Positions 26,271 through 38,789 of a stretch of DNA of 64,000 nucleotides are shown here, in pieces. This DNA comes from Lingula anatina (Eukaryota > Brachiopoda > Lingulata > Lingulida > Lingulidae): NCBI RefSeq assembly GCF_001039355.2, contig NW_019775606.1, positions 209,133-273,132 of the forward strand. Direction: 5' to 3'. A model generated the notes under the pieces. It was not told the origin of the DNA. It worked only from the letters and a program-made list of their open reading frames with translations, and made no database searches. How positions within the stretch are numbered: position 1 is the stretch's first letter; each line of letters opens with the position of its first letter. Made by a program: the position numbers and the translations under genes.

Positions 26271-26994
26271 CTAAAAATTAAGAGTACATAATATTACTTG
26301 ACAATGAGGGTTGGCATTTTGTCATTTTGTATTTGCACTGTTAACAGCATTTTCATTTTTTTTATATAAACAGTATATGTGTCACAGTGTGCTCAGCGTC
26401 TCGTTATTCAATTCGTGTTTACAATGTGCTGATAAAAAAGCTGCAAAACAAATAAACTGAAACAAATATACTCCACTTTATTGTTATATGGTCAACACTT
26501 GAGATAACAGATCCTACATTGTGAAAAAGCTTTTTGTCGAGTAGAAATGGAAGAAAAGAAAATGAAAAGTAAAGAGAAACGTCGTGCTCCTACAGGGAAA
26601 ACAGATTTAGTTTCTTTAGCAATGATTTACTTTTTTTACCATAAATCCTTTATGTCAACATAACACTGTGTGCAATGTTGGCAGGACATAACTCGAGCAC
26701 AATTGCTGTACACAGTGAAAAATTATTTAGCTGAAATATTGTCTATTTATTATATAAGGCAAAATCCTTATATTGAGAGTTAAATCTTCCTATGCCTTAA
26801 AAGACTTAATCATACATGCATGTATCATAGAACCGTAGCGACTATGAACTGAAAAATAGGCCTACGACAACTCCTACACGAGTCTTATCCCATAAACATG
26901 GGCAAGGCCCTCTGTTAATTCTTCTTTGATGTGACTCACACCCTTTTTAGAGAAAAGGGACAAGCGTTTATCATGTTATCATCTTTCTTCGGAG

Positions 26995-26997
<3 letters not shown>

Positions 26998-27064
<67 letters not shown>

Positions 27065-27075
27065 GAGAGAGAGAG
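26998..27075. repeat. (GT)n(GA)n compound microsatellite
   Basis: Dinucleotide tract upstream of the last located exon of protease copy 1. Confidence 0.95.
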
Positions 27076-27273
27076 GTCGTCAACAAGCATTTCAGGGACC
27101 CTGAATACTGACAAGAATTCTACTCTAGGCGTGACACATTTTAAGCATTGCAATAAGGAGGCGGCTAGGGTACACTGGGGAAGAGAAGAGTTACCCTGAA
27201 GACCTCGTGATGCAGGCTGGCCTATGTAGGCGGGATGACATGTCGGAGCGACTTTAAACGGCGACAGGTCATG

Positions 27274-27440
27274 CAGGCCCGTAGCCAGGGGGGGTTCGGG
27301 GGTTCGAAAGAATCCCCCTTTTTGCAGGGAAAAGGTCCCCTCTGGGTGAAATTTAATTAAGGTACATGAAAGTTTCATGGTAAAAGGTCCACTTTTTCAG
27401 AAAAAGAACCCCCCTTTTGAAATTTCTGGCTACGGGCCTG
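27274..27440. mobile_element. MITE with perfect 15-bp TIR and 5-bp target duplication
   Basis: The left end CAGGCCCGTAGCCAG and the right end CTGGCTACGGGCCTG are exact reverse complements. The direct repeat TCATG flanks the element at 27269-27273 and 27441-27445. The 167-bp body has no coding capacity, so it would need a transposase supplied elsewhere. Confidence 0.85.
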
Positions 27441-28434
27441 TCATGTGAATGATGGTCAAACAAGTTTTCAATGTTAATCTGCAGATAGCGGTAATGATCA
27501 TATATCAGTTTGAAGTATATTCTAAAAGTAGTTTCTATGCAATAACATAGATACTATCTGTAACCTAAAGTATAGAAACTAACTAACAGAATTTAAGAAA
27601 GACGTTATGCTTAAAAATCTTTTCAATATAATTTGTTAAAATACAGGCCAACTTTTCTCTATAACTTGCAACAAATTCCAAGAAGGTCGGTTCCCCAGCA
27701 GAAATCCCCCTCCCCTGTAAAAATCTAAGGCTGAAAATAGACAATTCCAAATATAAATTAAGCCCGTTCATTTAGAAAAGGTCTTTGTCCTCTTTTTGTT
27801 TCCCTTTTTTCTTTACATTCGTAATTAGAACAGAATACATAAAATTCAGAACAAAGCTGTTATTTTATTTAAGTACATGCCTTATATTTCAAGAAATATG
27901 CTAGGCGAAGTGCGTCTCATAACTCGCTTTAAGCTTTTTGAAGTGATCCCTGACTGTCGTTCTATGCATACAATAAGAACTGAAACGAGACTAGGGTTTG
28001 GATAAAAGGCCATGATATATATCAGATTTTTATGCTAAATGTAGTCAAAATATACAAGGAATGTGGTTAGTATAATATATCATTATAATGCAGTGTGTGG
28101 TTGTACCTGCTCAAACGGCACTGAGCGTCTATTAAAGAGTAACATGCGATGCTCGTTCTTAAGCTTTAGGTACTCTCCGCCCACAGGTGGGTTGAGTTGA
28201 CACGATTACAATTGTCACATTTACATCAAGGAGTGGTGACAGAAAAAAATCCTCGAGCCACGTTCAAACTGGTTTGTGACCCCATACAATTTTTCCAGGG
28301 GCGTATGATTATCTACAGAAAAATGGCGCTCATGACAAGCACGTCCTACATATACAATTGCACCCGGTGTAAAGATATGGCACTATTTTTTTCTCTTTTG
28401 TTAGATAACACTATATAGAATGATATCCCCTTCC

Positions 28435-28566
28435 CTCTGCCAGGGCTACAGATTGATTTTTCACTAGATATTCAAGATATGTCTCTGGTTAAATTCACGG
28501 TTATTTTCTGTACTGCGATCGCGAAAATGTCCACAAAATAATAACTGCGGCCCTGGTGTAGGGTAC
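28435..28566. mobile_element. CCTCTACCAGGG-family TIR element
   Basis: CCCTCTGCCAGGGCTACAGA at the left and GCGGCCCTGGTGTAGGG at the right form inverted ends. The internal ACTAGATATTCAAGATATGT is shared with the copy at 50509-50662. Confidence 0.6.
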
Positions 28567-28876
28567 CCCCTCCCCCCTTTCAGGAGACGCCCATGGCCAG
28601 GACCAATGCCCCTCCGGGCAAACCGTAGATACACCTATAACTATTTTGGGTCTATGGGTCAGTATACAATGTACAAGCAGATTAACGGAATTAAACTGAC
28701 CACTGGTTTTAAAACATGAACCTGCAACCTGAAACGTGTCTTCCAGTTCACAGAGACCTCCCACTTGACCTCGGACTGTAAAACCTTGTTGACTGTATTC
28801 TGTTATCTTGCATTTTTTAAGCAATAACTCTGAAGTATAAAAGCCGTACAACTTTGTGACTCTCTCACTTTGTGTA

Positions 28877-28908
<32 letters not shown>

Positions 28909-29851
28909 TGTGTGTGGGGGGGGTGTCTTGGTATCGGGCGTGAAAGAAAAACTGAAAGGCATGTTTCATAATGATGATATGGTGCCGATACTTCAAGCGT
29001 AATATGCCTATTCAAGCAGTTTTGATACAATATACGGTGTGAAAAAGATCTCTATTTTTTTCAGTGGCATTTTATTTGATGCATTCGTGGCTTAAAAATG
29101 TCTCACTGGTTTCTTTTTCAGCACAGTGTTATTCCTGATGACCTAACGTCTTTGTGTAGAAATTAAAATACACGACTTGGAGAGAGAGAGGGGAGGGAGG
29201 GAGACAATTGATACTTGTAGGATAATAATAATTTTACTACAAAACATCTCTCCAAAAAGTCAGAGAGGAAGATACAGGTACTACATGTACATATTGTCAC
29301 TTATCCAGTTCAATCAGATTCAGGTACAGGTATGTCCAGTATGATGTGATAGGCAGAGAATCGTGTTATTTCCACAGAATATAAAAACGAAACAGACGAC
29401 ATAAGACACTGTCATCAAAGTCAAAAAGTGTATGACACATAAATCTAGCACCAGTACTTGTGTACCTCCAACATGCACCATCATCCATCAAGAGTGAAAA
29501 CCAAGAACAGGTAAACTACTGGCTTTACGCAGTCTAACTCGTCACCTTTAACTTCCGCGTCGTTAGAGCGCTTAAAATATATATATCAGCGCTCCTACAT
29601 GCATCGCGACACGAATCCACTCAAGATTATAGGCGACACAGGACATTGCATTTAAAACGCTCGTAGCATGATGTTGGACGGTGTTCCGGTTACCTGTAGT
29701 TCATGGGGTCAGTCACGGTGTGTGTGTGTGTATTAAAATCGACTTCTCTGCCTAGCGTAAAACGCTACGCTTATTTTGAATTTTTCATACGGTGGCGTTG
29801 CGATCCCGATTTCAATATAAAATGCTCTGTAGATTTGTAGCATGCGAGTTG

Positions 29852-29885
<34 letters not shown>

Positions 29886-30664
29886 CGAAGGCAGGGGGGA
29901 GGGAGGGGCCTAATTGTAATTCTGATGCAGTTGTGACTGAAACATATATCCTTAATCCCGCTGTTAATAAGACTTATGTATAAGGCCATCATCATTTACC
30001 TGTCTGTGAGTTTAAGTCAAGTTGTAGTTTTATGCGTAACCTCTCTTAGGTACGTTACTTTAGGTGTCAGCGCACCTGATTTACCTGGGTTTAGACTTTC
30101 ACAAACACGGCCATATCAGCGTACCTTACTACGACCCACCTGTGTGCCGCCTACATGCTTATACAGTGTACCTGTGGAATGTTCAATTTACCTGACATTA
30201 AAAACATACTCACAGCCTCTTCCGTCATAACTGCAGGGGTCGGGTGTCCTTGGCTAATTCAAATCACCGGTGTCTGACTTCTAGAGTGTGTGTGTTATAA
30301 TTTGTTAGTCACAATCATCATAGGCGTAGGGACGGTTAGGGGGGTTCCGTGGCGCAACGGTGACACCTCTCAAAGCGCGCGACGACTGCACCAAACGCGG
30401 TCACGGTTGTTACTAGCCTTGACAGTGTATTAAGCGGAAGTTCAGTGTATAATAGAATAAGGGCGCATGCTCGTGTTGTTGACGCTTGACTGGATCTAAG
30501 GGTTTTATTTACATGCTGTAGACTATGGACGATTGGGGCATGTTTATTTAGCCTTGTTTAAGCGTCTCGCCTCTGAAGTACATAAACCGTGTAATAGAGA
30601 GAGCATTAATTTCTCTCTTCTAAATCATTGGCGCTTTCAACCTTTTCTGCGGGTCGGGGTCGAG

Positions 30665-30669
<5 letters not shown>

Positions 30670-30712
<43 letters not shown>
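30670..30712. repeat. (TA)n microsatellite
   Basis: About 21 TA units. Confidence 0.95.
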
Positions 30713-30714
<2 letters not shown>

Positions 30715-32052
30715 ACCATGTCGCCTTCTTAGGCTGATATAGTATAGAAATGCTCATAACCGTTTTATTCTTAATGTGATTGCAATTCAAGATTAAATTG
30801 CTGTTGTTGCTGGTAAAAGTCGTATCTGTAGCTTTCTGTTGGTTAATTATTTTAACAGAATATAAATACCTTAGAAATCACCAGGGGCATACATGTTATG
30901 AAATAATGAAGAAGAACAAAGAAAGGCGGGTTTTACACGAGAAGAACGAATGCGAAAAAGAACAATTAAAATGGTACGATATCTTCCACAAAGACCATTG
31001 GTCTTTCAGAACTGCCTCCCGTAACCAACTGATGAAAGGGCAACGCTATGGGATTTTACCGCCAACACTGATTTTTTCCAGGGAAATAAACATTTTTTCG
31101 TACTCAAGAATTGTGTATCTATCCCCCTCTGCACTTGGATTCGACCTTTAATTAAATTTATAAAAGTTGATTTAGTTTAAAATGACTGGCAAGTCATTAA
31201 AATAAGCAACATCTTCCTATATGCTCCTATGTGAATATCAACAACAAGTACGCACCAGGAAAAATATTTTAAGGGGTTAAATCTTTTTAAAGCTGTAGAG
31301 AAGTTGCTGACAATACTACAAATCTGGTAGAACATACGATTTTCCGCAGAGCTGTAATCTTATCAGCTACAAAACAGACTGGTATGCCTGTGTCCCAGAT
31401 TGAAGTGCTGTGTTAGTGTCATTTTCGGCTAAGAATGCAAAAGTTTAAAATACACATCAATGTTTGGAAACATAAAATTTTTTGTTATGATAAGAAAAAT
31501 CCATCCCCTTTCACCTGATAGCACCACCATTGCAATCCAACGCATAGAAATATTTTCGCAGACTTTCAAAGATGATCGCCCAATGCTGTTACCCAGTACC
31601 ATGGGTGTCATGTGGGGACGCTAAATGTCTTAACAAGGCCAAACAAAACTGATAAATTTGTTGACGAAAATAAACCTATAATTATATAATGAGATAATTA
31701 CTGTTGCATCAAAAATTAAAGTCTGGGAGAATTTGCTAATTCTAGCTGATGACGTAACAGCTGCATTTTTCGGGGTGAAAATGAAAATCACACATTAAAT
31801 TGGATAGGAATTACTTGAATGCCACGTTAACGCCAATTTAATCACAGCAGTGAGCATCAAATTGTGATGCAATGAAAATTTCTTGAAAGATTTAGTAACG
31901 AGTTTATATGTTAAGAAAACTAATAAAACATCGTGATTAGGGTCCTAAATCCCCTAAGCAAAAAATATCTTAAACCAGACGTTGGCATCGTCGACCATGC
32001 CAATTTTTAATGATAAAATCTAGGATTGTGTTTAGATAAAGAAATCCCACTA

Positions 32053-32153
32053 GCTGGATCGATCCAACTCTGCTGGGGGTTCTCACTAAAGTGCATTCAG
32101 TGTAATCAGCTTAATTGTCTGGTTCTATCTGAACGCTCCCTTACTTAAGCCTA
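32053..32153. mobile_element. GATCGATC-family partial copy
   Basis: GCTGGATCGATCCAACTCTG, then CTGGGGGTTCTCACTAAAGT and a truncated body. Only one end is recognisable. Confidence 0.4.
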
Positions 32154-32850
32154 GATAATACATGTATTTGCCGTGCGGTGTTAGAATGGCGCTCGTGCAC
32201 TTTCCGTAAGTCCATTTCGTGCGGCGTCTATGCGGAGGAACATAGGCGGTGTATTTCCACCACGGGGATATTTTAATCTGTTACTCTCTTATTAGCTCTG
32301 ACGGATTTTCTCATACAGTATTCCTCTGTTCGTTGCCATTTTAGAAATAGTTGGTCTCCTTCCCCTTTTTTTAGGCCTCATAAACGATAATTGCCTTTTA
32401 TAACACGAGCCTTAAAGTCGGAAGCACAAATGCACAATTTATCGACTTCAGTCATGAATTAACTACACCAATATAGAATTACTTGTCACCGACACCAAAG
32501 ACGTTTCGATCTTTTAGGAAGACGGACTGAAAGTGCGGCAACTGCACTGAAACTGAAAGGGCTCCGCACGATCACTTTTCAACTGACAAACCGATTTCCC
32601 CTTCATGACCAAAAAGTCATGTTGGAAAAATTGCATGGCAAACAGGCGTTACCTCAGCATACCCACCTTGCGATGTCACAAAAATTCGCGCGGCAAAACG
32701 TTTACGATTTCATCGTGCGGCGCAAATGTTATCTAGGCTCTAGTGCCTCTCCCTGTAAGGGAATTACCTGGTCACTGTTTGTAATGTTATTGCCTATAGT
32801 GACTTTGTCTGTAATGGCATTGCTTATTGCCTATGTCCGTAACAGAATTA

Positions 32851-32995
32851 CCCCCGTATCTCGAAAGCATCGCGTATTGCGAATAGCTATATCAAATAGA
32901 GGCTACAATGTTTTATATAGGACGAGTATGGGCGAGTTATGGAATCGAGACGCTTGCGCGCGGTCGCAATGCGCGATGCTTTCGAGATACGGGGC
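32851..32995. mobile_element. Foldback element with CCCCGTATCTCGAAAGC ends
   Basis: CCCCGTATCTCGAAAGCATC at the left is inverted as GATGCTTTCGAGATACGGGG at the right, with a body of about 80 bp. It is inserted in a stretch of imperfect TGTCTGTAATGGCATTGC repeats. Confidence 0.7.
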
Positions 32996-33328
32996 CCTGG
33001 TGACTCTGTCTGTAATATAACTGTCTGGTAGTTTTAATTTTTTCTTTTTAACGAGAAGTTTGGCGTGATTTAAATGTTCGCTAAAAGGAAACTACTGGTG
33101 TTCTTGACAATGAAATGTGACATTTGTAGATGCACATAAAAACCATCGATAAATTAATAAATAAAAGCTGTCTATTAAAAGCATGTTAGGACCACCTGGT
33201 GATTAACGATCATCATAAATAATACTAGAATTACAATATATATCGAATGCGCATTGCTGTAAAATAAGCACTTTGTATTTCGGAGGTGAGGAGTGTGAAA
33301 ATATCAGCATACTATTGGTGCGCATGAA

Positions 33329-34771
33329 ATGGCAAGCCCTGTTAGACTGAAGTGTGTGTTTTTTAACATCTTGCTTGTCATTACTTGCTGGACCGCTGTC
33401 AACGTCCTCATTGTAAACTATGGTCTGTCCATGAAAGGCGTAGATGACACATACAAGGAGAATTCTCCATCTGATAGATTAAATAATCTGGAATTAAGCA
33501 TCGTCCGCCGTGAAGCCACCACAGATAATAAGGGAAGGGAAGGAAGATACCTACCTGCCACCAACCAAGTCAATTTAAAAACACTAATTCTTATGGCAAA
33601 TCAAAATAAAGTAGACCTCATGCAGCACCTACAGAAAAAGAATTCGAGTATTACGCTGGATCGGGATTCAAGTGTCATCAATGTGGCGAGAAAACAGATC
33701 GGATCTCTGACCCAAAACAAGGTACTTCAGGTTAGGGAAAAGTCTATTCTGTTTTGGAACGGTTATCAGAATTTTTGCAAAGAAAAGTTCGGGCCTCCAT
33801 TTCGTTCGTGCCCCATAAATGCTTGTTCTTTGACTGTGGATCGAAGACAGTCAAAAGCCGCTGATGCCATCATATTTAACCTAGCTGCTCAAGCGTTTAA
33901 AAATGAATGTCAGGGAGTGGAACCGAAATGTGAAATTCCAAATGTGAAACCCAGCCACCAGGTTTGGGTATTTTTCTCCATAGAGCCACCTTGTCAAACA
34001 AATGTATACGGCCATTTGAATAAAGAGGTGCTTCTTAATTCGTTTAACTGGACGTTTACTTACAGGATGGATTCAGATATATGGTCGCCTTATGGCATGA
34101 TTATAAGACGTGACAAGCCTTTAAAACGAAACTTCTCCGAAAGTGTTAAATCTAAAACTAAGCTTGTCGCATGGGTTGTGAGTGATTGCGTCACTTGGAG
34201 CAGGAGAGAGGAGTACGTGGCAGAGCTGATGAAGTATATCGATGTCGATATTCTAGGCGAATGTGGAAGACCGTGTATATCTTGTTGGAGTTACGTGAAC
34301 GCTACCTACAAATTCTACCTGGCCTTTGAAAACAGTTTTGCAGTGGACTACCTGACCGAGAAATTTTTCAGAACGTGGCACTTGGATGTCGTCCTGGTAA
34401 CGAGAAGCGGTGCCAACTATTCACGGTTTGGCATAAGACCAGAAATGCATATTGACACCTCAAATTTCTCATCCCCTAAAGAGCTGGCGAATTACCTTCT
34501 TTTATTAGATAAGAACGACTCCCTGTATCTTCCGTACTTAGAGTGGAAAAACACCCACGTGTCAACCAGACCATTGGAATCCCGCTACATGAATTGGTGC
34601 GGTTTATGTGAAAAGGTGCACGAAGAGCCAAAAACGTCAAAAGTTTACACCAAACGAGAGCTTCTTGATTGGCAGTATGGATATGGAGAGATCAAAGGCT
34701 GTTACCATGCAACAGACATAGTTGGCCCGGCGCAAAACTGCACCAAGATTAATAAAAGAACATGTGTTTAA
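33329..34771 (+). CDS. Alpha-1,3-fucosyltransferase (GT10 family), single exon
   Basis: An uninterrupted ATG-to-stop frame of 480 aa. Near the N-terminus a hydrophobic segment (about residues 9-31) fits a type II Golgi signal anchor. A variable stem of about 150 residues follows, then the GT10 catalytic region: FFSIEPP (about 205), NWTFTYRMDSDIWSPYG (about 230-246), KFYLAFENS (318-326), DYLTEKFF (330-337) and SSPKELANYLLLLDKND (371-387). Family role: transfer of fucose from GDP-fucose to GlcNAc or core GlcNAc in alpha-1,3 linkage on glycoproteins or glycolipids in the Golgi. The donor-site segment after DYLTEKFF is divergent (RTWHLDVVLVTRSGANYSR, where the family usually has a V-P-V-V-x-G pattern), so activity is not assured. 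There is an overlapping upstream ATG at 33324 in another frame. It sits between the first two protease genes on the opposite strand with no evident functional link. The exact acceptor cannot be told from sequence. Confidence 0.9.
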   Translation: MASPVRLKCVFFNILLVITCWTAVNVLIVNYGLSMKGVDDTYKENSPSDRLNNLELSIVRREATTDNKGREGRYLPATNQVNLKTLILMANQNKVDLMQHLQKKNSSITLDRDSSVINVARKQIGSLTQNKVLQVREKSILFWNGYQNFCKEKFGPPFRSCPINACSLTVDRRQSKAADAIIFNLAAQAFKNECQGVEPKCEIPNVKPSHQVWVFFSIEPPCQTNVYGHLNKEVLLNSFNWTFTYRMDSDIWSPYGMIIRRDKPLKRNFSESVKSKTKLVAWVVSDCVTWSRREEYVAELMKYIDVDILGECGRPCISCWSYVNATYKFYLAFENSFAVDYLTEKFFRTWHLDVVLVTRSGANYSRFGIRPEMHIDTSNFSSPKELANYLLLLDKNDSLYLPYLEWKNTHVSTRPLESRYMNWCGLCEKVHEEPKTSKVYTKRELLDWQYGYGEIKGCYHATDIVGPAQNCTKINKRTCV

Positions 34772-35020
34772 AACTGAAAAAATGAAAGTACAAACCTAGT
34801 TTTTTCTTTTTGGCCTGATCAATGATGTTTTTATAAATCATTCGGTTATCATTCCATCTATAACATCTACGTCTTCCAGATTTGGCTGTACAAGGTAAAA
34901 GTACCCTGGGTTTTACAGTTCCCTAAAAGGCAAACTATGTGTCCATCGGAAGGGGCAAAATCGTGTTGAAAATTCATTGGATATACAGTCTCGGGCATAC
35001 TTTGAAATTCAGGTGAAAAG

Positions 35021-35056
<36 letters not shown>

Positions 35057-35799
35057 AACTAGTGTTTTGAATCAATTAATTGCTACGGGTAACTAATAAG
35101 GGACTGGTTGTGCAGAGCGAGAAAGATCTGGGTAACATTACCAGATTAAGGGAGGAAGAACAAGCCGTAATTTGTCAACGCCGGCATATTCCATGACAGT
35201 AGAGGAAGAATTCATTTTAGATGGAGAAAGTTGTGAAGTTGTGAATAATCTTGGGATATATAGTTAACAAGGAGGATCCTTCATATTATCCAGGTGATAG
35301 GGAGTCTCTTCACCAACTAAATATTGCCAATTTCTGCCAAGTTCGACTCTTTGTAGCATATCTGTAGACGAAATGGACTAGGCACATGTGTATTTTGCAA
35401 CCCTCGCAGTGCTATAATCAAAGAAACCGAAGAGACTAGCACGCACTATTTTAAAACTGTTGTTTGATGGTTATAACTTTTGGGTATGTGTAAAGTTAAG
35501 AAAATGCACTGTGTTGATTATTTATTGAGTCTTATTTTAAATAGAAAATGTTTTTTATCTTTAACTGGACTCTCAAATGAAGTTTTGCCAACTATTACGC
35601 AACTATTTTCTAGTCAAAATGTTTTACGCCCTCTCGTTGATATTTTAAATAGATATTTAGATATTTTGATTTTAAACTTGATATTTTTGTTGAACAGCAG
35701 GGCTTTCATAAAGTATCATCATCAATTGAAAAAAAGACGGATTTCATTTCATTCTCCATGATTTAGGGCTCATTTAGGGCTCAACTCAACTGAGCCCTA

Positions 35800-35875
35800 A
35801 ATGACCATCTATCTAGCTAGAGACATATCTGTGAATATCTGTAAAAAATCTATCACTCGCCCTGGTAGAGGGTAC
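35800..35875. mobile_element. CCTCTACCAGGG-family partial copy
   Basis: Right end CGCCCTGGTAGAGGGTAC, preceded by GAGACATATCTGTGAATATC, the reverse complement of the family core. The other end is replaced by a short palindrome at about 35765-35806. Confidence 0.45.
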
Positions 35876-36790
35876 TAGTGTGGAGTCAATTAAAATTTAG
35901 ACATATGATCATCTTTATGAAAAAGCAAATGGCATCTGGGATGGTATATTGGTTGATGGCGAGTACAATGTGTAGTGCTTCTCAACAAAACCAGAGAGAA
36001 TGACAAATCTTCAGGCAGATCAACAATCATTTATGTTTTTATTTTTATCATTATCGGGGTTTTATTACAGCAAGTTAAAATGTATAAAGTTTAGGGGTCA
36101 CCTCTGCATGTATATACGTGGTTTGAGACTCACCTCTCCACGGGAAACGAGTATTTAATTCAATAAATGCACAGTAATGACAAAATCTGTTGAATTAGTT
36201 AGTATCAGGAATACATCATCTCTCTCATTGAAACACACCACCGGCAAGTAACTCGTATAACTATTACAGTGCAAAGTGGTCACTTTAATTCTGTGCAGTA
36301 CAATAACCCCCTTAACGTTACATCTACGTATGTTCTTCATCTATGTATTTTGTTCTTCACTAGTCTCTTAAATTATCTCTTTTTTTTCTTTGTAACATCA
36401 ACTTCTCACATCCCATTGAAACATTAATATAGCCTATACTTCAACTGCAGAAAAACACTCGATCCCGGTGTAACGTGACAGAGAGTCCCCCATGGCAGAG
36501 TCCGCTTCCCATTCATTTGTACAGGTGAGCCTCGCCCTAGTTTTTGACCCACTTAGGTCAAACTAACCCTAACCGTTATAACTATATGGAGGGCGGACTT
36601 TCTGTTACACGGACCCTCAGTTTCATTACACCGGCGCGCCTCGATATACAATTTCGCGCTTACAAGTATGTCGCATACAGTGGACGACTCGTGTTGTAAC
36701 TATCACGCAGCAAATGCAACAGTCGGGCAATAATTTGCATTATATTATACCAGATATTAAAACAAGCTTGTATGCAGGGAACTAGAAAAT

Positions 36791-37780
36791 GACTTCTCAC
36801 CAAATACCGAAAGTCACAATTTAAGGTTATCTTGGCTTATTGACTTGACGGGTGACTTGAAAACACCTTTCTTCAAATCTTATTAATTGATTTGCATGCA
36901 CATTCTAAAATGAGGATGTACTTATCGGGTGACTCGAAAAAAGTTAAAAGAATACTTGGAGTAATAATAAAATAAAATAAAATACGCTTAGTTGCGTTGT
37001 GCATTCGTAATAAAATTGGATTATCATTAAAGTGAATATTGTGAATCATTCTGCTGTATTATACTGTTCTATTCTTGCATTGTATTCGTAGGCTAATATC
37101 ATAACAGACACCAAGAGGTGAAAAGACTACTCATCAACAAATGTTGCCGTGTCACAAGTTAGATCTAAGGCTGTCGTGACTAATTGACTTCACGGAAGAA
37201 TTGAAAACACCTGTCTCTTTCAAATCTCATTAATTGATTTACATGTGCTTATCGGGTGACTTGATAAAGGTTAAAAGGATACTTGAGTTAAAATAAAATA
37301 AAATAAAATAAAATACGCTTCGGTGCGTTGGCATTCGTAATAAAATTGCATTAGTATTAAAGTGAATAATGTGAATCATTCTGCTGTATTATACTGTTCT
37401 ATTCTTGCATTATATTCGTAGGCTAATATTATAACAGACACCAAGAGGTGAAAAGACTACTCATCAACAAATGTTGCCGTGTCACAAGTTAGATCTAAGG
37501 CTGTCGTGACTAATTGACTTCACGGAAGAATTGAAAACATCTGTCTCTTTCAAATCTCATTAATTGATTTACATGCACGTTCTAAAATGAGGTGTTAATG
37601 GTCTTATCCGGTGACTTGATTAAGGTTAAAAGGATAACTGGAATTAAAATAAAATAAAATAAAATAAAATAAAATAAAATAAAATAAAATAAAAATAAAT
37701 AAAAATAAAATAAAATAAAATAAAATATGCTTCGGTGCGTTGTGCATTCGTTATAATATTGCATTAGCATTAAACACTGA
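36791..37780. repeat. Tandem array of about three units, period 331-333 bp
   Basis: Unit starts are recognisable at about 36791, 37124 and 37455 (GACTWCTCA, then TTGACTTSACGG). Each unit ends with an (AAAAT)n tract of different length (longest at 37645-37726) followed by ATTCGTAATAAAATTG. Units 2 and 3 are almost identical, unit 1 more diverged. Confidence 0.85.
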
Positions 37781-38015
37781 GAATAAAATCGGAGATCAAG
37801 TGACTCTAAACTTGGCGTCCAGCAGTGGTGCCTAAAATAACTCCCAATTGGAGTCAAGTTGACAAATACTTTATTATTATTATTATAATATTATTATTAT
37901 ATCATTATGCAATTCGCCAGGATAAATAATCTGCCACAGGATTTAAAAAGCAATGATAATTTTCAGAAGTATCTAGTGTGCCCAATGCTTAGTGTGAGTT
38001 GATTGCTTATTTACA

Positions 38016-38070
38016 GATTGCGCAATGCCGGTGATTGTGCAACGCCGGTGATTGCGCAATGCCGGTGATT
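38016..38070. repeat. 17-bp tandem repeat, 3.2 copies
   Basis: Unit GATTGCGCAATGCCGGT, with two changes in the middle copy. Confidence 0.9.
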
Positions 38071-38789
38071 CATGTGTGGCGAAAAGATCATCCAATAATT
38101 TATGTAAATGTTAGGAGCATATTTTGCGCTGCTATGAAAATCAATATAAATTTTTTTAGACGTTATATATGGCAATGCTAGTTGATTCGATGAGCTTTTT
38201 CACAGTGCCGCAGGTGCGAGAGGACAGGAAAATAGAAGTGGCAACAACTAAAATGAAAGACGATTCACAAAATGTGTGCATACATATATAGTCAGGCTTT
38301 TCTAAAGCAAAATCAGGACAAAAAAAAAAAAAAAACAACACATACATCCAGCAGACTAATATTAACATTTTTACTTCATTATATATGAAATTATCACAGA
38401 CAGGAATCTGATGAAATCAAATGAAATGTCTACTCGCGCTCCACTCATAAAAGTGAAACGCTCTAAAAAGATAATAATAATAGAAATTACAAAAAATAAA
38501 TAAATAAAATAAATGAATAAATAGACATCACTTTCTTAAAAAAGTTAAAGCCAAATTTAGAATGAGTTCAGAAATTACATGTACTTGGTGACCAATGTCT
38601 AGTTACTCTCAACCCAAACCCACACCAAACTCACTAACGCACGTGTAAAAGCGAAAGCCATCAAACATATAACTATCCTGTGTAAATCACTGGAAGTTCT
38701 CGTCGTTTCACGCGAGTCTAAGATCAAATCGCTGATTAGTTCAAACTTTCGCACATCTGACATTTTTAAACATCTGTTTAAGAACTCTG

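Larger units (their letters stand above)
26271..33328. other. 5' region of protease copy 1 and intergenic
   Basis: It must hold the missing first exon or exons and the promoter of protease copy 1. It contains the MITE at 27274-27440, the elements at 28435-28566, 32053-32153 and 32851-32995, and several microsatellites. Open frames here are short and unsupported. Confidence 0.5.
34772..38789. other. Intergenic, fucosyltransferase to protease copy 2
   Basis: Holds a CA tract, a partial TIR element, the 331-bp tandem array and a 17-bp tandem repeat. An open frame at 35480-35761 (93 codons) shows no recognisable motif. Confidence 0.6.

Noticed and set aside
28501-29030. Long overlapping minus-strand frames rich in His/Thr
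   Set aside because: Produced by translation of the (TG)n microsatellite at 28871-28920.
30341-30415. tRNA-like A box (GTGGCGCAACGGT) resembling the 5' part of a tRNA
   Set aside because: No B box (GGTTCRANYC) at the right distance and no foldable acceptor stem; possibly chance or a decayed tRNA-derived repeat head.
30780-31151. 123-codon open frame with a hydrophobic start on the plus strand
   Set aside because: No ATG at the frame start (it opens with TTG), no recognisable motif, AT-rich composition and no splice support.
35480-35761. 93-codon open frame on the plus strand
   Set aside because: No motif recognised; ends beside a partial TIR element, so likely non-coding.
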